Positions 15,761 through 24,622 of a DNA stretch of 64,000 nucleotides are shown here, one piece after another. The DNA is from Vibrio atlanticus. Lineage in GTDB: Bacteria > Pseudomonadota > Gammaproteobacteria > Enterobacterales > Vibrionaceae. The stretch's first letter is position 1; the number at the start of each line of letters is the position of its first letter. The DNA is taken from assembly GCF_024347315.1 (NCBI RefSeq), contig NZ_AP025461.1, forward strand, positions 1,364,001 to 1,428,000, written 5' to 3'. The translations under genes were made by a program, and so were the position numbers. The notes under the pieces were generated by a model. The model made no database searches, had not been told where the DNA came from, and worked only from the letters and a program-made list of their open reading frames with translations.

Positions 15761-17551
15761 ATGACAATTTCATTCAGCCAAGGGCAAGTCGTCACGCCAG
15801 AATCCAATAACCAACTGACTTTGAAGTTTGGTGGCTATTCGAATAAAGGCATACGTGATGAAAACCAAGATGCCATCATCGTAAAACACCCTAAGACTCG
15901 TGCAGAGCAAGAGCTAAAAGGCAGTGTTGCCTGTATAGCCGACGGCGCGAGTTGCAGTGAACACGGCCAGAAAGCCAGTCACACCAGCGTGATGCAGTTT
16001 ATAGACGACTATTACGCAACTCCCCAAAGCTGGAGCATTCAGCGTTCAGCGCAAAAGGTCTTAACCTCGCTCAATTCTTGGCTGTTCAACACGTCTGTTT
16101 CTAACATTCACCCCGCTCAACAAGTGAACCACAACGCCCTAGTTTCTACATTCAGCAGTGTGATATTGAAATCCAACACAGCGCATATATTCCATGTCGG
16201 TGACAGTCGAGTTTACTTATTAAGAGATGGAGAATTACGCCAACTGACCCGTGACCACACTCGTAAGAACATGGGGCAGAAGCATTACCTAACACGCGCC
16301 TTAGGCATGGATAATCAACTCAACGTTGACTATCAAACCCTGCCTATCAAGAAAGACGACTGCTTTATCCTGACCTCTGACGGCGTGCATGAATTTGTTG
16401 CTCCCAATACTTTCAAAGAACACATCGATAGACCTGAAGTGGATTTCGAATACGCCGCACAAACGATCTGTAACACCGCTTTAAGCCACAACAGTTCAGA
16501 CAACGTGAGCTGCTTGATTGTGCAGGTCAGTCACCTACCTACACCTTCGCTCATCGAGTTCCATGAAAAACTGGCTAAACGTGCTATCCCACCCGCTTTA
16601 AAGCTCGGGCAAAGTATCGACAACTTTATGGTACTTGAGGTGTTGTATGCAGGCTCTAGAAGCCATGTGTATCGTGTGATGCAGAAAGAGACACAAACCG
16701 AGTTCGTGCTAAAAGTCCCTTCCGTTCAATACCACGATAGCCCGTCGCAACTGAGAGCCTTCTTTAATGAACAATGGGCGGGGATCTTACTGAACAATAA
16801 GAAAGTAATGAAGGTCTACCCAACGCCAGAGAACTCGCAATTCTTATATCAAATCTGCGAATGGGTTGAAGGCATCACGCTAAGACAATGGATGTACGAC
16901 AATCCAAAACCGTCACTCAATGAAGTACGCGACATACTAGAAAAGATCACGCAAGGTATTCGAGTATTACAACGCGCAGACATGGTGCACCGAGATTTAA
17001 AGCCCGAGAACATCATGCTTCAACGTGATGGTGAGATAAAAATCATCGACCTCGGCGCTGTATTAGTGAGAGGACTTGAAGAAGGAGAGCTCGCAGACAA
17101 AGACGACACTCCATTAGGGGCGGTCAATTACATTGCACCAGAGACCATCAAGCACAATACCGCGACCACAAGCTCTGATCTGTTCTCTATCGCTGTGATC
17201 GGCTATGAGATGTTAACCGGTGAATTGCCCTACTCTGAAATGACCGCACAATCACTTAAGCAATCTCGTCATCATCAGTGGGAATACCAACCCATCACTC
17301 AAAAACGAACTGACTTACCAAGCTGGGTGGATTTGGTGTTACAAAAAGCCTGCGCGGAATCGCCGAGCGAACGTCATCAAGTGTTGGGGGATTTTGTGGC
17401 AGACCTTTACACGCCAAACCAAAGTTTGGTGAAAAGCAAAGCCAAGCAACCTTTGATAAACCGAAATCCAATCCAGTTTTGGAAGGTGTTGGCTTTGTTG
17501 CTCGGCATTGTTGCCATTGTAGAGTTGGGCTTATTGCTTGGTTCGAGTTAA
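15761..17551 (+). CDS. Fused PP2C phosphatase and Ser/Thr protein kinase, tail-anchored
   Basis: 596 residues. N-terminal PP2C domain (about 20-255) with metal/phosphate residues RDENQD (32-37), DGAS (61), GDSR (147), SDG (206) and SDN (246-248). A Hanks-type kinase domain follows (about 288-550): K318 in VLKVP, HRDLKPEN at 410-417, DLG (430-432, in place of DFG) and APE at 459-461; all catalytic residues are kept. A single C-terminal membrane helix (about 572-593) anchors it, kinase in the cytoplasm. The same fused architecture lies between nirB and nasA in Pseudomonas, so it probably tunes nitrate assimilation by reversible phosphorylation. Its target is unknown. Confidence 0.9.
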   Translation: MTISFSQGQVVTPESNNQLTLKFGGYSNKGIRDENQDAIIVKHPKTRAEQELKGSVACIADGASCSEHGQKASHTSVMQFIDDYYATPQSWSIQRSAQKVLTSLNSWLFNTSVSNIHPAQQVNHNALVSTFSSVILKSNTAHIFHVGDSRVYLLRDGELRQLTRDHTRKNMGQKHYLTRALGMDNQLNVDYQTLPIKKDDCFILTSDGVHEFVAPNTFKEHIDRPEVDFEYAAQTICNTALSHNSSDNVSCLIVQVSHLPTPSLIEFHEKLAKRAIPPALKLGQSIDNFMVLEVLYAGSRSHVYRVMQKETQTEFVLKVPSVQYHDSPSQLRAFFNEQWAGILLNNKKVMKVYPTPENSQFLYQICEWVEGITLRQWMYDNPKPSLNEVRDILEKITQGIRVLQRADMVHRDLKPENIMLQRDGEIKIIDLGAVLVRGLEEGELADKDDTPLGAVNYIAPETIKHNTATTSSDLFSIAVIGYEMLTGELPYSEMTAQSLKQSRHHQWEYQPITQKRTDLPSWVDLVLQKACAESPSERHQVLGDFVADLYTPNQSLVKSKAKQPLINRNPIQFWKVLALLLGIVAIVELGLLLGSS

Positions 17552-17607
17552 CTCCAAGTTCGAGCTAAGTGTCCAAGTCTAACCTAGCTTGTGTAAACTA
17601 ACTGGAA

Positions 17608-18612
17608 TTAGCCTCGTTTCACTAAGCTTCTCGGCACGAGTTCAATACCCGCTTGGTAACGCTTAGCGGATGCATTTAACGCCAAAGCAAAAGCGCTGTC
17701 GGCAATTACTTCAAACTGCTGCGGCAGTGAATGGACTTTAAAAGGCAAGAAGTCGAGCAGTCGGTTATCACCAAAGGTTGCCAGTTTTACTTGATTGATC
17801 AGCTCTGGCTTTTCAACCATCACATCCAACACGCCCTCTAACAAAGTGTAAGACATAGTCACAATCGCATCAGGAACTGTGCCTTTAGCTATCCACTCTT
17901 CAAAAACCTCTCGTCCAGATTCCCTATCAAAGTGCTCACCATAACCCACAACCATCGGCTTGTTTTCTGCTAGCCCTGTTTGTTGAGTATGTGCTTTATT
18001 CGCAGCTTCAAAACCTAGGTGACGTTCACGTGAGATATTTAGATCAGGAAGTGCACCTATCAAACCAACACTATGAATGTTGTCATCGAGAATCGAGTGC
18101 GTCAATTCAAACGCGGCTTCGAAATCTTCACTGAGTACGCAAGCAAAGTGCTCATCATCTAACGGACGGTCAATTGCGATCACAGGCGTTCCTGAGTTTT
18201 GCAACTTTAAGTAGAACTCGTTGGCGTCTGGCATTGAGCTCGCAACCAGCAAGGCATCAATACGACGACTTACCAAAGCTTCAGCCACTTTTCGTTCTGT
18301 TTCAGCATCATCATCAGAACAACCAATCAATATCTGGTAGCCCACTTTGCGTGAATTCTGCTCTATCAATTTTGCCAAACGCGCGTAACTGCTGTTTTCC
18401 AGATCCGGAATAATCAAACCAAATGAACGGCTATTACCAGCTCGCAACGACGAAGCGGCGTGGTCTGGACGGTAATTATACTCTTCTACAACCGCCATGA
18501 CTTTCTGTTGAGTCTTTTCACTGATTCTGTATTTCTGCGCCTTGCCGTTGATGACATAACTGGCTGTGGTTTTCGATACTCCAGCCAACTTAGCGATTTC
18601 ATCAAGTGTCAT
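17608..18612 (-). CDS. cra: Catabolite repressor/activator, fructose repressor
   Basis: 334 residues starting MTLDEIAKLAGVSKTTASYVING, exactly the length of E. coli Cra/FruR; a longer reading upstream lacks homology and crosses the operators. N-terminal LacI helix-turn-helix (1-55), then the effector domain (SRSFGLIIPDLEN at about 62, NISRERHLGFEAA). It binds fructose 1-phosphate (or fructose 1,6-bisphosphate) and is released from DNA. It is divergent from fruBKA and the shared region has three near-perfect Cra operators, two close to its own start, so it also represses itself. Confidence 0.93.
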   Translation of the reverse strand: MTLDEIAKLAGVSKTTASYVINGKAQKYRISEKTQQKVMAVVEEYNYRPDHAASSLRAGNSRSFGLIIPDLENSSYARLAKLIEQNSRKVGYQILIGCSDDDAETERKVAEALVSRRIDALLVASSMPDANEFYLKLQNSGTPVIAIDRPLDDEHFACVLSEDFEAAFELTHSILDDNIHSVGLIGALPDLNISRERHLGFEAANKAHTQQTGLAENKPMVVGYGEHFDRESGREVFEEWIAKGTVPDAIVTMSYTLLEGVLDVMVEKPELINQVKLATFGDNRLLDFLPFKVHSLPQQFEVIADSAFALALNASAKRYQAGIELVPRSLVKRG

Positions 18613-18683
18613 ATGAGTGACCTGTATTTTGTGCGTAGGATCATATAACGAATGATCTGATCCCTGGATTAGTTGAATTATAT

Positions 18684-18699
18684 GCTGAATCGATTCAGT
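18684..18699 (+). promoter_or_regulatory. Cra operator 1
   Basis: GCTGAATCGATTCAGT, matching the palindromic Cra site GCTGAAnCGnTTCAGC at 15 of the defined positions. It is 70-90 bp upstream of the cra start codon. Confidence 0.9.
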
Positions 18700-18705
18700 A
18701 TAAAA

Positions 18706-18721
18706 GCTGAAAGGATTCAGC
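18706..18721 (+). promoter_or_regulatory. Cra operator 2
   Basis: GCTGAAAGGATTCAGC: both half-sites are intact with a changed centre. It starts 22 bp (about two helical turns) after operator 1, suggesting side-by-side binding. Confidence 0.85.
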
Positions 18722-18894
18722 AAAATCTGAAAAGTGACTTCAATCATCCTTTTGAATGAATTGAGCGTCATTTGTTGTTAATAAGCTTTCGTTATTTAGC
18801 TTTTCGTTATCCACGAATCAGACCGAATTAACGACACGCAGCAAAACTATTTTGAAAATCGAAATTGGCTTTGCTGAATTTTTTTACACTGAAT

Positions 18895-18910
18895 GCTGAA
18901 CCGATTCAGC
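18895..18910 (+). promoter_or_regulatory. Cra operator 3, fruB side
   Basis: GCTGAACCGATTCAGC, a perfect palindromic Cra site about 95 bp before fruB. It should repress the fru operon. Confidence 0.92.
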
Positions 18911-19003
18911 TAAAGTAAAGCAAAGAGTAAAGTTCACTAATTCTTGCTCTAGTTGGAATCGTAGCGACACACAAATTCTCAAGCGATACGCTAAAGAGGC
19001 ACC

Positions 19004-20137
19004 ATGCTTAAATTATCAAAATCTGACATCACTCTAGGCCAAACGGCCAATGATAAGTTCCAAGCAATCCAAAATATTGCAGGCGACCTAACAGCCAAAG
19101 GCTTAGTTGACTCTGGCTACGTTGAAGGAATGCTGAACCGTGAAAACCAGAACTCTACGTTCCTTGGCAACGGTATCGCGATTCCTCATGGAACGACTGA
19201 CACTCGTGGCCTAGTGAAAGAGACAGGCGTTGCGGTACACCACTTCCCTGAAGGTATTGATTGGGCAGACGGAAACCGTGTTTACGTTGCGATTGGTATT
19301 GCAGCTAAATCTGATGAGCACTTAGGCATTCTTAAGCAACTAACGAAAGTGCTAGCGGCTGACGGCGTTGAAGAGAAATTAAAGCAAGCGAAATCAGAAG
19401 ACGAAATCATCGCCCTACTTAACGGCGAAGTTCAGCTAGAAGCAGACCTAGACGCTTCTTTAGTTCAGCTACTGTTCCCTGCAAGCGACATGGTTCAAAT
19501 GTCGGCAGTGGCAGGCGGCCTACTTAAGAACACAGGTTGTACAGACAACGCATTCGTTGCTGACCTAGTAACAAAAACACCGACTCACCTAGGCCAAGGC
19601 CTGTGGTTGTTGGGCAGCGATAAAGGCGTAACACGTACTGGCGTATCTTTCGTTTCAACAGCGAACCATTGTGAATACGAAGGCACACCAGTGAAAGCAT
19701 TGGTAGCATTCGCCGCTTGTAACAGCGCACACCAATCTATTCTGGCAAACCTAAGCAAGATGGTTTTCGAAGGTAAACAGCAACAACTGTTAACCGCTGA
19801 CGCAGCACAAGTGATTGGCCTTCTAAAAGGTGAAGCGGTTTCTACAGCTTCTCAAGACGATGACAACTGCGCGGTATTCAAAATCAAAAATGCACACGGC
19901 CTACACGCTCGTCCGGGCGCAATGCTAGTCGCTGAAGCGAAGAAGTTCGAATCAACTATCCGCGTATCAAACCTAGATGGCGATGGAAAAGAAGTGAACG
20001 CGAAGAGCTTGATGAAAGTAATCGCGCTTGGCGTTAAACACGGCCATCAGCTTCAGTTTGTTGCTGAAGGTGAAGATGCAGCTCAAGCACTTGAGTCTAT
20101 TGGCAAAGCTATCGCTTCTGGCCTTGGCGAAGGTTAA
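19004..20137 (+). CDS. fruB: PTS fructose-specific diphosphoryl transfer protein (EIIA-FPr/HPr)
   Basis: 377 residues. EIIA-Fru domain at the N-terminus (about 1-145) with active-site H62 in IAIPHGT, a central FPr linker domain (about 155-275), and a C-terminal HPr-like domain (about 285-377) with active-site H301 in GLHARPG. It passes phosphate from Enzyme I to FruA. It is the first gene of fruBKA, AGAGG ribosome site, under Cra control. Confidence 0.95.
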   Translation: MLKLSKSDITLGQTANDKFQAIQNIAGDLTAKGLVDSGYVEGMLNRENQNSTFLGNGIAIPHGTTDTRGLVKETGVAVHHFPEGIDWADGNRVYVAIGIAAKSDEHLGILKQLTKVLAADGVEEKLKQAKSEDEIIALLNGEVQLEADLDASLVQLLFPASDMVQMSAVAGGLLKNTGCTDNAFVADLVTKTPTHLGQGLWLLGSDKGVTRTGVSFVSTANHCEYEGTPVKALVAFAACNSAHQSILANLSKMVFEGKQQQLLTADAAQVIGLLKGEAVSTASQDDDNCAVFKIKNAHGLHARPGAMLVAEAKKFESTIRVSNLDGDGKEVNAKSLMKVIALGVKHGHQLQFVAEGEDAAQALESIGKAIASGLGEG

Positions 20138-20146
20138 GGAATCGAT

Positions 20147-21124
20147 ATGTCTGATAAACAAATCAAAGCCGTTACCGTAACCCTAAACCCTGCTCTGGAT
20201 CTGACAGGTAGCATCGATGTGCTAAACGTAGGTTCGGTTAGCTTGGTGAACAAAAGCTCACTGCATGCAGCGGGTAAAGGCGTAAACGTAGCAAAAGTAC
20301 TTTCAGAGCTTGGCGCTAAAGTCACCGTAACAGGTTTCCTTGGTCGCAATAACGAAGAACCGTTCTGCCAACTGTTCGAACAGATGGGCGCAACTGACCG
20401 CTTTATTCGTGTCGACGGCGCAACTCGCATCAACGTGAAGTTAGTAGAAGAAAGTGGTCAAGTTAGCGACATCAACTTCCCTGGCGTAGCGGTAACACCG
20501 ATTGCCATCGAGCAGTTTGAGCGCACTCTATTCGGGTTAGCTGAAGACCACGAATATTTCGTGATTGCAGGCAGCTTACCTCAAGGCGTTTCACCTATGT
20601 TATGCGCATCGTGGATTCAGAAACTTCACGATATGGGCAAGAAAGTGTTATTCGACAGCAGCCGTGATGCACTTAAAGCGGGGCTCGATGCACAACCATG
20701 GCTGATCAAGCCAAACGATGAAGAGCTATCTCAGTTATTCAACGCCGAACTAACTACACGCGACCAATGCCAACACGCAGGCCAAGCCCTAAGTGAAAAA
20801 GGCATCGATAACATCGTTGTGTCACTTGGTGCTGAAGGTGTGATGTGGCTTAACCAAGGTGAGTGGTTACACGCTCAACCTCCGCGCATGCAAGTAGTAA
20901 GCACGGTAGGTGCAGGTGACACATTGGTTGCTGGTCTATGTTGGGGTCAAATGCAACAGATGCCAAAACCAGAACTTATTAAATTCGCAACCGCCCTATC
21001 TGCTCTAGCAGTTTCACAGGTAGGCGTGGGTGTAACCAGCCAACAAGAGCTGGATTCAGTACGACAAAATATCCAATTACAGGCGCTTAGTGCTCCAACT
21101 AGTCAGTTAGACACAAGTAAATAG
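20147..21124 (+). CDS. fruK: 1-phosphofructokinase
   Basis: 325 residues of the PfkB family: VTLNPALDLTG at the start, GKGVNVAKVL substrate motif and GAGDTLVAGL with the catalytic Asp. It converts fructose 1-phosphate to fructose 1,6-bisphosphate with ATP and so also destroys the Cra inducer. It starts 9 bp after fruB with an AAGGA site. Confidence 0.96.
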   Translation: MSDKQIKAVTVTLNPALDLTGSIDVLNVGSVSLVNKSSLHAAGKGVNVAKVLSELGAKVTVTGFLGRNNEEPFCQLFEQMGATDRFIRVDGATRINVKLVEESGQVSDINFPGVAVTPIAIEQFERTLFGLAEDHEYFVIAGSLPQGVSPMLCASWIQKLHDMGKKVLFDSSRDALKAGLDAQPWLIKPNDEELSQLFNAELTTRDQCQHAGQALSEKGIDNIVVSLGAEGVMWLNQGEWLHAQPPRMQVVSTVGAGDTLVAGLCWGQMQQMPKPELIKFATALSALAVSQVGVGVTSQQELDSVRQNIQLQALSAPTSQLDTSK

Positions 21125-21139
21125 GACAAAGGGATTATT

Positions 21140-22900
21140 ATGAATATTACCATCATCACAGCTTGCCCAAGTGGCGTAGCAAACAGCATCATCGCAGCAG
21201 GCTTGTTAGAGCAAGCTTCAAAAACACTGGGTTGGAACGCCGCTATTGAATGTCAATCTAGCGTATTACCTAGCTCTCCAGTATCACAAGACACGATCGA
21301 CAGCAGCGATGTTGTGGTTATTGCTGCCAACACAAACATTGATAAAGCGCGCTTTGTTGGCAAAAAAGTGTACCAAGCAGCTATCTCTGAATGCACAGCA
21401 GATGCAAAAGCATTTCTAGAGAAAGCGGTAGCCCAAGCAACGGTACTAGATGCTTCTCAAGTTGAAAGCACTGTTGAAGTGGCCGGTACTTCAGCAAACC
21501 CTTCTACAACAGCAAGTACAGGCAGCAAAAAGATCGTAGCGATTACCGCTTGCCCGACTGGTGTTGCACACACCTTTATGGCTGCTGAAGCGCTGGAAGC
21601 AGAAGGCAAACGCCTAGGTCACCAGATCAAAGTGGAAACTCGCGGCTCTGTAGGTGCGAAAAACCAACTGACAGACCAAGAAATCGCAGACGCTGATCTT
21701 GTTATCATCGCTGCCGACATCGACGTTCCTCTTGATCGTTTTAACGGCAAAGCGCTGTACAAAACGACAACAGGTCCTGCTTTGAAGAAAACAAAGCAAG
21801 AGATGGAAAAAGCATTCGCTGAAGCTAAGCCATACCAGCACACAGCGTCTTCAAATTCAGCGCCTGCTGATGAGAAGAAAGGTGTGTACAAGCACCTAAT
21901 GACAGGTGTATCTCACATGCTTCCTGTGGTTGTTGCCGGTGGTTTAATCATCGCTCTGTCTTTTGTATTCGGTATCGAAGCGTTTAAAGAAGAAGGCACA
22001 TTAGCAGCAGCATTGATGACTATCGGTGGTGGTTCTGCATTCGCACTGATGATTCCTGTTCTTGCTGGTTTCATTGCATTCTCTATTGCTGACCGTCCGG
22101 GTCTGGCTCCAGGTCTAATCGGCGGTATGTTGGCTAGCTCAACAGGCGCAGGTTTCCTAGGTGGTATCGCAGCGGGTTTCATTGCGGGTTACGCAGCAAA
22201 ATTCATTGCCGACAAGGTTCAACTTCCACAATCCATGGAAGCCCTCAAACCAATTCTGATCATTCCGTTTATCGCGAGTTTGTTCACTGGTTTGGTCATG
22301 ATTTACATCGTTGGTGGTCCAGTTTCAGGCGTGATGAGCGCAATGACAGACTTCCTAAACAACATGGGAACGTCTAATGCGATTCTTCTGGGTGTGATTC
22401 TAGGCGCAATGATGTGTTTCGATCTTGGTGGTCCAGTAAACAAAGCGGCTTACACGTTCGGTGTTGGTCTATTGGCTTCGCAAACTTACGCGCCAATGGC
22501 AGCAATCATGGCTGCTGGTATGGTTCCGGCTCTAGGTATGGGCCTTGCAACTTTCCTAGTGAAAGACAAGTTTGAAGCAGGCGAGCGCGAAGCAGGCAAA
22601 GCATCATTCGTTCTTGGCCTATGTTTCATCTCTGAAGGTGCAATTCCATTCGCAGCGAAAGATCCAATGCGTGTGATCCCAGCTTGTATGGCAGGTGGTG
22701 CACTAACTGGCGCACTATCAATGATGTTTGGTGCTCAGCTAATGGCTCCACACGGCGGTCTATTCGTACTACTGATTCCTGGTGCTATCTCTCCAGTTCT
22801 TATGTATCTAGTGGCGATTGCAGCAGGTACAGCGGTAACAGGTTTTGGTTACGCAGCTCTTAAAAAGATGAGCGATTCTAAAGTGACTGCCGAGGCTTAA
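21140..22900 (+). CDS. fruA: PTS fructose transporter subunit EIIBC
   Basis: 586 residues. Two tandem EIIB-Fru-like domains: an N-terminal one (ITACPSGVAN, about 1-100) and the phosphorylated one (ITACPTGVAHTFMAA, about 130-225, Cys in CPTG). The membrane EIIC domain with about 8-10 helices occupies 250-580 (DLGGPVNKAAY, SEGAIPFAAKDP). It imports fructose as fructose 1-phosphate. It is the last gene of the operon; the terminator behind it has been split by an IS element. Confidence 0.95.
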   Translation: MNITIITACPSGVANSIIAAGLLEQASKTLGWNAAIECQSSVLPSSPVSQDTIDSSDVVVIAANTNIDKARFVGKKVYQAAISECTADAKAFLEKAVAQATVLDASQVESTVEVAGTSANPSTTASTGSKKIVAITACPTGVAHTFMAAEALEAEGKRLGHQIKVETRGSVGAKNQLTDQEIADADLVIIAADIDVPLDRFNGKALYKTTTGPALKKTKQEMEKAFAEAKPYQHTASSNSAPADEKKGVYKHLMTGVSHMLPVVVAGGLIIALSFVFGIEAFKEEGTLAAALMTIGGGSAFALMIPVLAGFIAFSIADRPGLAPGLIGGMLASSTGAGFLGGIAAGFIAGYAAKFIADKVQLPQSMEALKPILIIPFIASLFTGLVMIYIVGGPVSGVMSAMTDFLNNMGTSNAILLGVILGAMMCFDLGGPVNKAAYTFGVGLLASQTYAPMAAIMAAGMVPALGMGLATFLVKDKFEAGEREAGKASFVLGLCFISEGAIPFAAKDPMRVIPACMAGGALTGALSMMFGAQLMAPHGGLFVLLIPGAISPVLMYLVAIAAGTAVTGFGYAALKKMSDSKVTAEA

Positions 22901-22970
22901 TCCCCCTACTCTGTTTAGCGGTTAAAGCTGACGAACAGAGGCTCTTGATAAAACAGTCCCTTTGTAAAGC

Positions 22971-22990
22971 AAAAGGCTCCTCAATTGAGG
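22971..22990 (+). terminator. Left half of the disrupted fru terminator
   Basis: AAAAGGCTCCTCAATTGAGG: the left arm and centre of what was a long palindrome (AAAAGGCTCCTCAATT and its complement), now cut off from its right arm and T run by the IS. The right part is at 24494-24515. The last 12 bases (22979-22990) are the left copy of the target duplication. Confidence 0.8.
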
Positions 22991-23005
22991 CTGTCTCTTA
23001 TACAC

Positions 23006-23037
23006 AAATCCCTAAGCCACGCTTGGGGATTTTTTTT
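23006..23037 (+). terminator. Hairpin with T8 just inside the IS left end
   Basis: AAATCCCTAAGC, loop CAC, GCTTGGGGATTT followed by a run of T. It would stop read-through from fruA into the transposase, and in effect replaces the fru terminator the IS has broken. Confidence 0.75.
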
Positions 23038-23093
23038 GAACTATTTTTAGGTTTCATGATCTGATCATCTAAGCAATGACAAGGATGATTATC

Positions 23094-24470
23094 ATGACCT
23101 ATATAGAGCCAACCCTTTGGGCACAAAAACAGTTCGGTCAAGCCCACCTTAATGACCCTAGACGCACTCAAAGACTCGTTGCTCTCGCAGCCTCACTGGC
23201 CGAGCAACCTGGCGTACCCGTCTCGAAACTCATTATCTCCCCTGCTGAAATGGAAGGGGCTTATCGCTTCATCCGTAATGAGCAAATCAAAGCAGAAGAT
23301 ATCGCAGAGGCGGGTTTTTATGTCACTGCACAAGAAGCATTAGAGCAACAGACACTTCTTGCCTTAGAAGACACCACTTCTCTCAGTTACTCCCATCGCA
23401 GCATTCGAGATGAACTCGGGCACTCCAATCAAGGCAATCGACATCGCGCCATGTTCGTACACTCAACCTTACTTTTTGCTCCCGACACTCAATCTGTTAT
23501 TGGTTTAATTGAACAACAGCGCTGGACTCGTGATATAGAAAAGCGAGGTCAAAGGCACCAGCATGCGACTCGACCATACAAAGAGAAAGAAAGTTATAAG
23601 TGGGAACAAGCCTCTCGCCATGTCGCTGAGCGACTTGGCGATAAAATTTCGGATGTCATTTCTGTGTGCGATAGAGAAGCCGACCTATTTGAATACCTCA
23701 CTTACAAGCGAGAGCAACAACAAAGGTTCCTCGTTCGCTCAATGCAAAGCCGCTGTATTGAAGAGCATGATAATCGTCTTTATAGCTATGCCTCTACCCT
23801 GTTATCAGCCGGAGAGAAAGTGCTCGAAATACCGCAAAAAGGCGGTCGTAAAGCTCGCAAGGCTCATTTAGATATCAAATATGCCCCCGTGACACTCAAG
23901 TCTCCTGCTAACAAGAAAGAGTTCGATAACATTCCGCTTTACTACGTGGGATGTATAGAACAAGGAGAGAGTGGTAATAAGCTCGCATGGCACTTACTGA
24001 CTTCAGAGCCGATAACGAGCAAGGAAGAGGCACTCAAAATCGTCAGTTATTATGAGCGGCGCTGGCTAATAGAAGATTTTCATAAAGTCTGGAAAAGTGA
24101 AGGGACTGAAGTTGAGCAACTGAGAATGCAAAGTAAGGATAACTTAGAAAGGCTCAGCGTCGTTTTGGCTTTTATCGCGACTCGGTTACTCCAATTGAGG
24201 TTTATGAATGAATCAGACGAGTTATCTAAGACCAGTTGTGAGCAGGTATTAAAAGGCAAAGCGTGGAAGTTAATGTGGCTCAAGTTGGAGAGCAAAAAAC
24301 TACCGAAAGAAGCGCCTAATATATCATGGGCTTACAACGGTATTGCTCGGTTAGGTGGTTGGAAGAATACCAAGCGAACAGGTCGTGCTTCTATAAAGAC
24401 GTTATGGCAAGGATGGTTTAGGTTACAAACCATCCTTGAAGGGTATGAACTCGCTAAGTCTCTTGATTAA
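23094..24470 (+). CDS. IS4-family transposase, Tn5-like
   Basis: 458 residues from ATG 23094 (AAGGA 8 bases upstream; two earlier ATGs overlap that site). It resembles Tn5 transposase throughout: N-terminal DNA-binding part (WAQKQFGQAHLNDPRRTQRLV), first catalytic Asp in ALEDTTSLSY, second in VCDREADLFEYL, and the YREK-type signature with the catalytic Glu in YERRWLIEDFHKVWKSE. The C-terminal part is complete, so it is probably active. It cuts and pastes the element through hairpin ends. Confidence 0.93.
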   Translation: MTYIEPTLWAQKQFGQAHLNDPRRTQRLVALAASLAEQPGVPVSKLIISPAEMEGAYRFIRNEQIKAEDIAEAGFYVTAQEALEQQTLLALEDTTSLSYSHRSIRDELGHSNQGNRHRAMFVHSTLLFAPDTQSVIGLIEQQRWTRDIEKRGQRHQHATRPYKEKESYKWEQASRHVAERLGDKISDVISVCDREADLFEYLTYKREQQQRFLVRSMQSRCIEEHDNRLYSYASTLLSAGEKVLEIPQKGGRKARKAHLDIKYAPVTLKSPANKKEFDNIPLYYVGCIEQGESGNKLAWHLLTSEPITSKEEALKIVSYYERRWLIEDFHKVWKSEGTEVEQLRMQSKDNLERLSVVLAFIATRLLQLRFMNESDELSKTSCEQVLKGKAWKLMWLKLESKKLPKEAPNISWAYNGIARLGGWKNTKRTGRASIKTLWQGWFRLQTILEGYELAKSLD

Positions 24471-24493
24471 CCAGACTTGTGATCAAGAGACAG

Positions 24494-24515
24494 CCTCAAT
24501 TGAGGAGCCTTTTTT
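24494..24515 (+). terminator. Right half of the disrupted fru terminator
   Basis: CCTCAATTGAGGAGCC followed by T6: the second target-site copy (24494-24505), the right arm and T tract of the original fru terminator. Confidence 0.8.
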
Positions 24516-24622
24516 AATGAATCACCTATACCCTCTGACCAAAACAATCCCCACGGTTACCTTTTGTTTACCTCGCCTCCTTTACTGTCCTTGATAAGAA
24601 AATTGAACAACAAGGAAAGAGC

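Larger units (their letters stand above)
22991..24493 (+). mobile_element. IS4-family (IS50/Tn5-like) insertion sequence, intact
   Basis: 1503 bp. Left end CTGTCTCTTATACACAAATC and right end (inverted) CTGTCTCTTGATCACAAGTC closely match the Tn5 outer (CTGACTCTTATACACA) and inner (CTGTCTCTTGATCAGA) ends respectively. One full-length transposase lies between them. It is flanked by CCTCAATTGAGG on both sides (12 bp), longer than the 9-bp duplication usual for IS50. That word is itself a palindrome from the centre of the fru terminator. Confidence 0.93.
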
